Assembly: GCA_964426135.1 (NCBI GenBank)
Contig: CAYRPN010000106.1
Span: 1 to 21,387 of the forward strand
Direction: 5' to 3'
DNA length: 21,387 nt
Origin: CAYRPN01 sp964426135
Lineage (GTDB): Bacteria > Planctomycetota > Phycisphaerae > Phycisphaerales > Phycisphaeraceae
Below, piece by piece: positions 14,166 to 21,206 of the stretch; position 1 is the first letter of the stretch; each line of letters begins with the position of its first letter. The translations under genes were made by a program, and so were the position numbers. The notes under the pieces were generated by a model. The model did no database searches, was not told the origin of the DNA, and saw nothing but the letters and a program-made list of their open reading frames with translations.

Positions 14166-15890
14166 ATGTTGAAGGCCACGTGCGAATGTGGGGCAACCTA
14201 TCAGGTGCCCAATGAGCTGGCTGGCAAGAACTTCAAGTGCAGGAAGTGCGGCGGTTCCGTCGCGGCAGTCGTGCCGCGCATCGACAACGCCACATTTCTT
14301 GGCGCGTTGGACGCACTCGATCAGACCGGCTCGCAAGCGCAGACGCTCGAAGTGAGCCACCAGCAATTCAAGAAGCTTTCACAAGATGTCGCCAAGCGCC
14401 AGGCACACGAACAGGAGTCGCTTCGGCTCAAGGAGATGCAGTCCAGCCGGCTTGCGATTGATCCAACCCCTGTAGCGAGCGCGCCTCCGCGGCTGACATC
14501 ATCGCCCTCGCGGCCACTGCGCCACGAGCCGGCGAGAGCCCAAGGCAAGCAAGAGCAGGTCCTTCACGCGATGCTCGGCCGCCTGCTGCTTCTGCCGGCG
14601 ATCTTGCTATTCTTCATTTCCGCCTCCGTGCTGGACAAGGTCGATGAAGTGGTTTGCGAGGCGCCGCCGGACGACATCGAATTCCAGCTCGAGTTAATGA
14701 CGCAACGAGTGAACGAGACGCTGAAGCCTACGCGTTCGCAAGCGTGGGTGCAGGCACTGATTTATAGAGTTTTCGGAGTGATGTGCATCATCGGATTCGC
14801 AGTGCGCGGCATCGAATCCTCCCCGGATGATGAGTCGGTCAAGGCATTTGCCCTGTTCACAACGGTGTACTTCCTGGCGGCGGCGGTGTTCATGGCGATT
14901 TGGCCGCGCGTACCGCGGGGTCTGGATTCGCCGCTCCTGGAGGGCCTCTGGTGGGCGGCAGCCGCGATGTCGGTGTGCATCACGCTGTGGGCCGTCCTGC
15001 TGTTTGTCGGCGAAGACGGCTGGGGCCGATTCCTCGCGGCGATCTTCATTGGGCCGTACGGCGCCTTCTACATCATGTTTGGCCGACCCGCTGGCCGCCT
15101 GGCGTTGATTGGCGCGGCAGGCGCGGGAGCGGTGACGTTCGGCGTCAGCGGCCTGGAGGTGATCACCTTCGCCAAGTACGACACCATGGACGACGCGATT
15201 GCGGGAAGGCTGGCGGCGCCTCCTCCTGCGACGCCCGCACCGACGATCCGGGCGTACCCACCGCTCGCGGACGGATGGGCGCTCACACCGAATCCGCCAC
15301 CGCCTTCTGGGGATCTGCCTCAAACGCCGCCGCAGCCACGGATTCGCTTGGACGTTGGGCCGGCCGGCCAAGCGGCTTTGGCGACTTTCCCCAAAGCCAG
15401 GCCCAAGGTCAACGACGCCGACTTGGCGAAACTGGGATCGTATGAGTCAGTGGGACTGTTCGAGTTTCGTCCACCCGCTGGATTCACGCGGCGCGAACTG
15501 AACCCCATGTTGATTTGCTGGGACGCGCCCGGCGTCAAGCCCGAAGACAGCAGCATGTTGGTCGCCTTATCGAAGAGAATGCCCGGCACGTCACTGAATG
15601 ACGACTTGGCCACAGGCGGTCCCTGGGTGTTCTTGCGGTTTGACGAAACGATCATGCGCTTTAAACAGAGCGAACCGACGATATTGGAACGTCCGGACGG
15701 AATCTTCCTCCGCCTCAAAAGAAAACCCTTTGGTGGACTTCCCGGCAAGAAGACAGATTACAGCAGGGGTTTCTACGTGCTTCTCGAGCCGGACTACACC
15801 GTGGTCATTCAATGCACGCAAGACTATCGATTCGACGCAGAGTTCGACATGTTTGAGGCGTCGGCCCTGACCCTTCGAAAGCGAAGGTAG
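14166..15890 (+). CDS. Zinc-ribbon multi-pass membrane protein with soluble C-terminal domain
   Basis: A 574-residue protein of unknown function. The N-terminus is a zinc ribbon with C6, C8, C25 and C28, in the C.CGA.Y.VP...AGK...CR.CGG pattern frequent in planctomycetes. A charged Gln/Ser/Pro-rich linker follows, then five or six membrane helices between about residues 136 and 340, a Pro-rich linker near 355-400, and a soluble domain of about 170 residues whose motifs I do not recognise. The frame is open from 14019, but the first part of that would be translated repeat DNA. The ATG at 14166 follows GGAG at 14153-14156 and starts directly at the ribbon, so it is preferred. Confidence 0.7.
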   Translation: MLKATCECGATYQVPNELAGKNFKCRKCGGSVAAVVPRIDNATFLGALDALDQTGSQAQTLEVSHQQFKKLSQDVAKRQAHEQESLRLKEMQSSRLAIDPTPVASAPPRLTSSPSRPLRHEPARAQGKQEQVLHAMLGRLLLLPAILLFFISASVLDKVDEVVCEAPPDDIEFQLELMTQRVNETLKPTRSQAWVQALIYRVFGVMCIIGFAVRGIESSPDDESVKAFALFTTVYFLAAAVFMAIWPRVPRGLDSPLLEGLWWAAAAMSVCITLWAVLLFVGEDGWGRFLAAIFIGPYGAFYIMFGRPAGRLALIGAAGAGAVTFGVSGLEVITFAKYDTMDDAIAGRLAAPPPATPAPTIRAYPPLADGWALTPNPPPPSGDLPQTPPQPRIRLDVGPAGQAALATFPKARPKVNDADLAKLGSYESVGLFEFRPPAGFTRRELNPMLICWDAPGVKPEDSSMLVALSKRMPGTSLNDDLATGGPWVFLRFDETIMRFKQSEPTILERPDGIFLRLKRKPFGGLPGKKTDYSRGFYVLLEPDYTVVIQCTQDYRFDAEFDMFEASALTLRKRR

Positions 15891-15926
15891 GGTGCGGCGG
15901 TCGGCGGTCGAATGAGTGACGAAACC

Positions 15927-15955
15927 TTGTAGCCTTCAACCGCCGCCGTTATCCT
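15927..15955 (+). promoter_or_regulatory. Probable sucD promoter, nearly leaderless
   Basis: TTGTAG (15927-15932), 17 bases, TATCCT (15950-15955). The sucD ATG at 15965 is nine bases after the -10 box, so the mRNA would start within a few bases of the codon. No Shine-Dalgarno sequence is present. Confidence 0.5.
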
Positions 15956-15964
15956 GTCCCGACT

Positions 15965-16885
15965 ATGAGTATTCTCGTCAACGGCAACACTCGCGTCATC
16001 TGTCAGGGCATCACCGGTTCCGCCGGCGCTTTTCACACCAAGGGCTGCCTCGACTATGGCACTGCGATGGTGGGTGGCGTGACGCCCGGCAAGGGCGGCA
16101 CGAAGGACGCCAACGGCCTGCCGATTTTCAATACCGTCGAAGACGCGGTGAAGGCCACGGGCGCCAGCGCCACGATGATCTTCGTGCCGCCGCCGTTTGC
16201 AGGTGACGCGATTCTCGAAGCCGCTGACGCGGGCATCGAGACCATCGTCGCCATCACCGAGGGCATCCCGGTGATGGACATGACCAAAGTCCGCCGCGTG
16301 CTCGACAGCAAATATCGCGGCAAGGCGCGGCTCATCGGCCCCAACTGCCCCGGCGTCATCACGCCCGGTGACAAGGGAAAGAACTGCAAGATCGGCATCA
16401 TGCCCGGATACATCCACAAGCCCGCGGAAAAGGCGGAGAGCGGATTCGCCGTCGGCATCATCAGCCGCAGCGGCACGCTCACGTATGAAGCGGTGTGGCA
16501 GACCTCGAACCTGGGCATCGGCCAGACGACATGCGTGGGCATCGGCGGCGATCCGGTGCGCGGCATGAACTTCATCGACTGCCTCGTGCTCTTCAACGCC
16601 GATGAACAGACCGACGGCATCGTGCTGATCGGCGAGATCGGCGGCAGCGACGAGGAGAAAGCCGCCGCGTTCATCAAGGCGCACGTGAAGAAGCCGGTGG
16701 TCGCCTTCATCGCCGGCCGCACCGCGCCGCCGGGCCGGCGCATGGGCCACGCGGGGGCGATCATCTCCGGCGGCGAAGGCGGCGCCGACTCCAAACTCGC
16801 CGCCCTGCGCGACGCGGGCTGCCACATCGCCGAGAGCCCGGCGGACATCGGCACCGCGATGGCGAAGGCGCTGGGATTGCGGTGA
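15965..16885 (+). CDS. sucD: Succinyl-CoA ligase, alpha subunit
   Basis: A 306-residue alpha subunit of succinyl-CoA synthetase, which makes ATP or GTP from succinyl-CoA in the citric acid cycle through a phosphohistidine. The CoA-binding start (NTRVICQGITGSAGAFHT) and GGVTPGKGG are intact, as are GPNCPGVITPG and the active-site His at 262 in GRRMGHAGAI. The segment after VITPG reads DKGKNCKIGIMPG, a few residues longer than the E. coli form (ECKIGIMPG). The length is slightly above the usual 290. The beta subunit gene sucC is not in the window, although the two are adjacent in most bacteria. The next gene, for a Uma2 protein, is unrelated. Confidence 0.95.
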   Translation: MSILVNGNTRVICQGITGSAGAFHTKGCLDYGTAMVGGVTPGKGGTKDANGLPIFNTVEDAVKATGASATMIFVPPPFAGDAILEAADAGIETIVAITEGIPVMDMTKVRRVLDSKYRGKARLIGPNCPGVITPGDKGKNCKIGIMPGYIHKPAEKAESGFAVGIISRSGTLTYEAVWQTSNLGIGQTTCVGIGGDPVRGMNFIDCLVLFNADEQTDGIVLIGEIGGSDEEKAAAFIKAHVKKPVVAFIAGRTAPPGRRMGHAGAIISGGEGGADSKLAALRDAGCHIAESPADIGTAMAKALGLR

Positions 16886-16957
16886 CGGGGCGTGATGCTC
16901 CGGGAGTGCTGGTCCGTTCGAGCGCGTCAGCGGGATTCGTTCGCCAAAGCGCGCGGA

Positions 16958-16963
16958 TATAAT
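16958..16963 (+). promoter_or_regulatory. Perfect -10 box at a leaderless start
   Basis: TATAAT lies six bases before the ATG at 16970, so transcription would begin at or next to the start codon. A weak TTCGTT at 16936-16941 could be the -35 box, 16 bases upstream. Confidence 0.5.
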
Positions 16964-16969
16964 CCCAAC

Positions 16970-17527
16970 ATGGCAACCTTGACGACCCATCGCTTCACCG
17001 TCAGCGACTTCGAGCAGATGATCAAGTCCGGTGTCCTGACCAAGGAACATCGCGTGGAATTGCTCGACGGGGAGATCGTCGATATGGCACCGATCGGCCC
17101 GGAACACAACGGCGGCGTGGATTATCTGAATGCTCATTTCAAGGGCATTTCGCTGGACGATGCAATCGTTCGCGTTCAAGGTTCGATACGCCTGGACGAA
17201 AATTCCCGTCCGCAGCCAGACCTGGCCTTGCTTCGTCCGCGCAAGGATTTCTACCGATCGAACCTGCCCACGCCCAAGGATGTGTTGTTGCTGATTGAGG
17301 TCGCCGACAGCACGCGGCTCGACGACCATCGCCGCAAGATTCCGCTTTACGCCAAGGCCGCGATCAGGGAAGTCTGGCTGGTCGATCTGGCGGACGAGAT
17401 TCTCTTCGTTCACCGCGACCTGCGCTCCGGGATCTATCGCACCATGACGCAGCACCTGCGCGGCGACCGCGTCGCTCCCCTGGCGTTTCCCCGGCATTTC
17501 CTGAACGTGGGCGAACTGTTTGGCTGA
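16970..17527 (+). CDS. Uma2-family (DUF820) endonuclease-like protein
   Basis: A 185-residue member of the Uma2/DUF820 family, which has a PD-(D/E)XK nuclease fold and is abundant in cyanobacteria and planctomycetes; its biological role is not settled. The N-terminus (FTVSDFEQMIKSGVLTKEHRVELLDGEIV) is characteristic. The catalytic-type residues are D84 in PQPDLALL and E110 in LLIEVADS, followed by the conserved D..R.KIPLYAKAAIREVWLVD. The frame is open further upstream to 16892, but the TATAAT box and the family's usual start both favour the ATG at 16970. It lies about 85 bp after sucD on the same strand but probably has its own promoter. Confidence 0.85.
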   Translation: MATLTTHRFTVSDFEQMIKSGVLTKEHRVELLDGEIVDMAPIGPEHNGGVDYLNAHFKGISLDDAIVRVQGSIRLDENSRPQPDLALLRPRKDFYRSNLPTPKDVLLLIEVADSTRLDDHRRKIPLYAKAAIREVWLVDLADEILFVHRDLRSGIYRTMTQHLRGDRVAPLAFPRHFLNVGELFG

Positions 17528-17592
17528 ACCACGCCGCGCCGTCCCCGGCGGGCCCCAAGCCGCATCGACGGGGGCCAAGTGTACCGCTGCCC

Positions 17593-18267
17593 ATGGCCGA
17601 TCCAACCTACCAACCCACCGACCGTCGGCCGATCGCGGCGCGAAGGCTTATCGTGTTTCAGAAACTGGCGAAGGCGCTGGCTCAGCGCGGCGTCAGCGCC
17701 AATGCGATTTCCATCGCGGGCATGATCGCAGCGCTGGTCGCCGGCGCGGCGCTGGCGGCCACGTCCCGTGCATCTACGACCTGGTGGCTGTTCCTCATCG
17801 CCGCGGCGGGCGTGCAACTGCGGCTCCTGGCGAACATGATCGACGGCATGGTCGCCATCGAATCGGGCAAGGCGTCGCGCGTCGGCGAAATCTACAACGA
17901 AGCGCCCGACCGCATCTCCGACATCGCCGTGCTCGTGGGTGCCGGTTACGCCGCCGGCGGGCAGATCGAACTGGGTTACCTCGCGGCGATTCTGGCGGTG
18001 ATGACGGCCTACGTTCGCGCCCTGGGAAAGGCCGCCGGAGCCGCCAATGAGTTCTGCGGCCCGATGGCCAAGCAGCAGCGAATGTTCATCGTCACGATCA
18101 GCGCGATCTACCTCGCGCTGACGCCCGCATCATGGCAACCCACGTTTACCTGGCGAGGAGCCAACTGCGGCCTGCTGGCGATCGCGCTGATCGTCATCAT
18201 CGTCGGCTGCATCGCCACCACGATCCGGCGCCTGGCGAGAATCATGCGGGCGCTGAGGATGAAATGA
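17593..18267 (+). CDS. CDP-alcohol phosphatidyltransferase, YnbA-like
   Basis: A 224-residue integral membrane enzyme that would join a CDP-activated lipid to an alcohol, making a phospholipid. The CDP-alcohol phosphotransferase motif is recognisable but altered: N81-x2-D84-G, then G98-x3-N102-x3-D106, with Asn replacing the first and third Asp of the usual D-x2-DG...G-x3-D-x3-D pattern. From memory the E. coli YnbA family (NALDG, LNETGDVISD) has the same Asn positions, and NEAPDRISDIA here matches it well. About five membrane segments are visible. The next two genes encode a YnbB-like cytidylyltransferase and an acyltransferase, supporting a phospholipid role. The alcohol acceptor is unknown, and the Asn changes leave activity uncertain. 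Confidence 0.8.
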   Translation: MADPTYQPTDRRPIAARRLIVFQKLAKALAQRGVSANAISIAGMIAALVAGAALAATSRASTTWWLFLIAAAGVQLRLLANMIDGMVAIESGKASRVGEIYNEAPDRISDIAVLVGAGYAAGGQIELGYLAAILAVMTAYVRALGKAAGAANEFCGPMAKQQRMFIVTISAIYLALTPASWQPTFTWRGANCGLLAIALIVIIVGCIATTIRRLARIMRALRMK

Positions 18268-18481
18268 CGAATGCCGAAAGTCAAATGACGAATGTCTGAA
18301 TGTCTAATGAATGACGAATGTCGAATGATCAAATGCCAAATGACGGAATTGCGCGCCGGTGCGTTCTTGTTCACTGAAAGAAACTCCGTCATTCGGCATT
18401 TGGCATTGGTTCATTCGTCATTCATTAGACATTCGGTCATTAGACATTCGTCATTCAAGCGTCATTAGACATTCGACATTG
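18263..18481. repeat. Degenerate heptamer arrays as two inverted arms
   Basis: The spacer between the YnbA-like and YnbB-like genes. The left arm (18263-18352) is made of variants of AATGACGAATGTC, AATGTCTAATG and CAAATGCC. The right arm (18388-18481) holds their complements (GTCATTCGGCATTTGGC, GTCATTAGACATTCG and so on). About 35 ordinary bases lie between. The arms could pair into a long imperfect hairpin. The left arm overlaps the last codons of the upstream gene. Confidence 0.75.
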
Positions 18482-18488
18482 GCCCCCC

Positions 18489-19487
18489 ATGCCCACTCGC
18501 GAGCGACTCTTCGGTTACCAGCACGCCTTCGACCACCCGGTCACGGTGATCGTCACGGTCGGCGCGATCGGCGTGATCGCTCTGGCGCTCCTGGCGACCT
18601 GGCTGCTGGCGCGGGCTGGAAAGATCGACGCGAAGCTCCGCGCCGAGCTCGTGTCGCGATGCCTGTCCTGGCTGGTGCTCGTGCCGCTGATGCTCACGCC
18701 TGTGCTGCTGGGGGCGGCGTGGACGATCGCGGCCATGGGCGTGCTGAGCCTGCTCTGCTACCGCGAGTATGCCCGCGCCACCGGCCTGTTCCGCCAGCGC
18801 GATGTCAGCGTCATCGTCGTGCTGGGCATCCTCGCCACCACCTATGCCGTTGCCGACCACTGGTACGGCTTCTTCGTCGCGCTGCCATCATTGACGCTGG
18901 CCATTCTCGCCGCCGGCACGATCCTGCGCGATGAACCGAAAGGCTACATTCAGCGCGTCGCGCTGGGCGTGTTCGGCTACCTTCTTTTTGGCGTGTGCCT
19001 GGGGCACTTCAGCTATTTCGCCAACGACGAGAACTACCGCCCGACGATGATCCTCATTGCCGCGGGCGTGCAGATGAATGACGTGTTCGCGTTCTGCTGC
19101 GGCAAGGCGCTGGGACGGCACAAGCTCGCGCCCAACACCAGCCCCGGAAAAACGATCGAAGGCGCTGCAGGCGCGCTGGTGCTCACCACCACGCTGGTGG
19201 CGGTCATGGGGCATTTTGTTTTTCGAGGCACCGCGCTGGACTCGCCGCTGCTGCTGGCGGGGCTGGGCCTACTGGTGAGCATCGGCGGCGTGCTGGGCGA
19301 CCTGACGCTTTCCTCCATCAAGCGCGACCTGGGCATCAAGGACATGGGCGCGACCATCCCCGGCCACGGCGGCGTCCTCGATCGCTTCAACAGCTTGCTG
19401 CTCGTGGCGCCCGCGACGTTCCACTACATCGGCTATTTTCTGGGCGTCGGGCTCGATCAGCCCACGCGGATCATCTCGGGGCCGTGA
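18489..19487 (+). CDS. Phosphatidate cytidylyltransferase, CdsA family, YnbB-like
   Basis: A 332-residue membrane enzyme that would convert phosphatidate and CTP to CDP-diacylglycerol, the substrate of the preceding phosphatidyltransferase. The family signature is clear near residues 275-303: SSIKRDLGIKDMGATIPGHG followed by GVLDRFNS, where the final Asp of the classic DR.DS motif is Asn. Upstream is QMNDVFAFCCGKALG...NTSPGKTIEG, matching the ND and SPGKT.EG elements of CdsA and E. coli YnbB. About eight membrane helices are visible. Gene order and motif details fit the ynbA-ynbB pair better than a stand-alone housekeeping cdsA, but the latter cannot be excluded. Confidence 0.88.
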   Translation: MPTRERLFGYQHAFDHPVTVIVTVGAIGVIALALLATWLLARAGKIDAKLRAELVSRCLSWLVLVPLMLTPVLLGAAWTIAAMGVLSLLCYREYARATGLFRQRDVSVIVVLGILATTYAVADHWYGFFVALPSLTLAILAAGTILRDEPKGYIQRVALGVFGYLLFGVCLGHFSYFANDENYRPTMILIAAGVQMNDVFAFCCGKALGRHKLAPNTSPGKTIEGAAGALVLTTTLVAVMGHFVFRGTALDSPLLLAGLGLLVSIGGVLGDLTLSSIKRDLGIKDMGATIPGHGGVLDRFNSLLLVAPATFHYIGYFLGVGLDQPTRIISGP

Positions 19488-19492
19488 GAAGA

Positions 19493-19539
19493 GATTTCGG
19501 ATTTCGGATTTCGGATTTCGGATTTCGGATTTCGGATTG
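19493..19539. repeat. Tandem heptamer GATTTCG, six units
   Basis: Six perfect copies of GATTTCG at 19493-19534, then a broken seventh. The following 19541-19592 continues as degenerate A/T-rich variants (GAAATC, GATTTG, GAAATTTGAGATTTG). The array begins right after the stop of the cytidylyltransferase gene and ends just before the acyltransferase start. Confidence 0.85.
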
Positions 19540-19600
19540 CCGATTTTAAACCCTGAAATCGAAAATTTCAGATTTGAAATTTGAGATTTGAGCATGGACG

Positions 19601-20308
19601 ATGGACGACTTCCACTACCAACCCGCGCGCGATCACGGTCTGCCGCCCATGCAGCGGTGGCGCAGCGTGCAGCGCGAGAACGGCCTATTCGAAGCCGTGC
19701 TGCGACTGGGCTGGCGAGCGGCGATCCGTTTTTATCTGACGGTGTATCACCGGCTTTCCGTGGAAGGCCGGGAGAACGTGCCGGCTCAGCCGCCGTTCGT
19801 GCTCGTCGCCAACCACACGAGCCATCTGGACATGTTGGCGCTTTCGATGTCGCTGCCGTTTCGCCTGCGCGGAAGCGTGCTGCCCCTGGCGGCGGGCGAC
19901 ACCTTTTTTGAGACGCCGGCGCTCGCGGCTTTTTCCTCCGCCTTTCTCAACGCGCTGCCGCTGTGGCGGCGCCACTGTGGCCGGCACGCGCTGGAAGAAC
20001 TGCGCGATCGGCTAGTGCTCGAACCCTGCGCGTACATGCTTTTTCCCGAAGGCACCCGCAGCCGCGAGGGCACGCTGCTCCCGTTCAAACCCGGGCTGGG
20101 CATGATGGTGGCATCGACGCCGGCGCCGGTGATTCCGTGCCGCATTTTCGGCGCGTTCGAGGCCCTGCCCGCCGGGCGGCGCTTGCCCCGGCCGCGCAAG
20201 CTGCGCGTGCGAATCGGGCAGCCGCTGCGATTTGATGAAACGCCGAACACGCGCGAAGGCTGGCTGCACATCGCGGAGAAAGCGCGGCAGGCGGTGGAAG
20301 TGCTGTGA
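19601..20308 (+). CDS. 1-acyl-glycerol-3-phosphate acyltransferase, PlsC family
   Basis: A 235-residue acyltransferase that would add the second fatty acid to lysophosphatidate, giving phosphatidate for the cytidylyltransferase encoded upstream. The catalytic H-x4-D is H72-TSHL-D77 in VANHTSHLD, and the acyl-acceptor motif is FPEGTRS from F148. A third motif, VIPCRIFGAFEAL, follows at the expected distance. A membrane-proximal hydrophobic segment lies near residues 42-52. The gap to the upstream gene is repeat DNA, so a shared transcript is possible but not certain. An ATG at 19594 is out of frame. The substrate could instead be another lysolipid. Confidence 0.88.
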   Translation: MDDFHYQPARDHGLPPMQRWRSVQRENGLFEAVLRLGWRAAIRFYLTVYHRLSVEGRENVPAQPPFVLVANHTSHLDMLALSMSLPFRLRGSVLPLAAGDTFFETPALAAFSSAFLNALPLWRRHCGRHALEELRDRLVLEPCAYMLFPEGTRSREGTLLPFKPGLGMMVASTPAPVIPCRIFGAFEALPAGRRLPRPRKLRVRIGQPLRFDETPNTREGWLHIAEKARQAVEVL

Positions 20309-20311
20309 TCG

Positions 20312-20459
20312 GCGTAGGGTGCGTCAAGGCTCGGCGCGGACGCACCACGGTGAACGGAGACGCAACAAGGTGCTCGCAGACGCGACATGGGGACGCAGAC
20401 GCGACATGGGGACGCAGACGCAACATGGTGCGTCCGCGCGGACTTGACGCACCCTACGC
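20312..20459. repeat. Palindromic element with 19 bp tandem repeats inside
   Basis: Bounded by inverted repeats of about 35 bp: GCGTAGGGTGCGTCAAG through GCGGACGCACCA at 20312-20347, and the complement at 20426-20459. Between them a unit close to CGCAGACGCGACATGGGGA repeats: two exact copies, plus diverged copies before and after. It fills the gap between the convergent acyltransferase and rpiA genes and could form a strong stem that ends transcription from both sides. Confidence 0.8.
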
Positions 20460-20461
20460 GA

Positions 20462-21154
20462 TCAGGATGCCTTGCCGGGCTTGAGCACTTCCACATTCCC
20501 CGGCCCCGCGACGAACGCCTCGGCCGCCATGCCGATGAACAGGCCGTGCTCCACCACGCCGGTGATCGCTTTGAGCTGGCTGGCGAGTTTGCGGGCGTCG
20601 GCGATGGGGGCGAACTTGCAGTCGTAGATGTAGTGCTGTTCGTCGGTGATGAAGGGCTGGCCATCCTTGGCGCGAAGCACGGGCTTGCATCCCAGCGCTT
20701 CGAGGCGGCTGGCGGTGGACTTGTGGCCGAAGCGCACCACTTCGACGGGCACGGCGAAGTTCGTGCCCAGGCGCGCCACCTTCTTCGTGTGATCCGCGAT
20801 GACGATGAACCGCGCGGCACTGACTTCCACGAGGCGCTCCTGCAGGAGCGCGCCGCCCGCGCCCTTGATCAGGTCGAGATTCGGATCGATCTCGTCGGCG
20901 CCGTCGATCGCCAGATCAAGCCGCGGCTGATCCTCCAGCGTCGCCAGCGGGATGCCCAGCGAGCGCGCCAGTTCAGCGGTGCGCGACGACGTCGGCACGC
21001 CGATGATCTTGATGCCCTCCGCCTTCATGCGGGCGGCGACAGCGCGGACCGCGTGGACGGAAGTCGATCCCGTGCCAAGCCCCACGACCATGCCTGTTTT
21101 CACGTGCGCCACCGCCATCTCGGCGGCCTGCTTTTTGAAGGGTTCCAGATCCAT
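20462..21154 (-). CDS. rpiA: Ribose-5-phosphate isomerase A
   Basis: About 230 residues. It interconverts ribose-5-phosphate and ribulose-5-phosphate in the pentose phosphate pathway. The characteristic motifs are all present: GLGTGSTS, PTSSRTAELA, the active-site DGADEID, and KGAGGALLQE with its Lys and Glu. The C-terminal VEHGLFIGMAAEAFVAG is also typical. The start at 21154 (MDLEPFKKQAAEMAVAHV) lines up with the length of the E. coli N-terminus and lies seven bases after a TATCAT that could be a -10 box. An ATG at 21163 (MPRMDL) is an alternative. The frame is open further upstream, but only through repeat DNA. No other pentose phosphate gene is nearby. Confidence 0.93.
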   Translation of the reverse strand: MDLEPFKKQAAEMAVAHVKTGMVVGLGTGSTSVHAVRAVAARMKAEGIKIIGVPTSSRTAELARSLGIPLATLEDQPRLDLAIDGADEIDPNLDLIKGAGGALLQERLVEVSAARFIVIADHTKKVARLGTNFAVPVEVVRFGHKSTASRLEALGCKPVLRAKDGQPFITDEQHYIYDCKFAPIADARKLASQLKAITGVVEHGLFIGMAAEAFVAGPGNVEVLKPGKAS

Positions 21155-21206
21155 GCGTGGCATGATACTGCGTGAAGTCGGAATCCGCCGGGCCGGCGAA
21201 TCGTCA

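Noticed and set aside
15824..17605. A 593-residue open frame antisense to sucD and the Uma2-family gene
   Set aside because: Both genes on the plus strand are clear family members; this frame has no motif and spans two unrelated genes and their promoters.
18263..18481. Possible CRISPR array
   Set aside because: The repeated units are short degenerate heptamers with no spacers of uniform length and no cas genes nearby.
20340..20425. Possible CRISPR or iteron array
   Set aside because: The 19 bp units are back to back without spacers and lie between inverted ends. No replication gene is adjacent.
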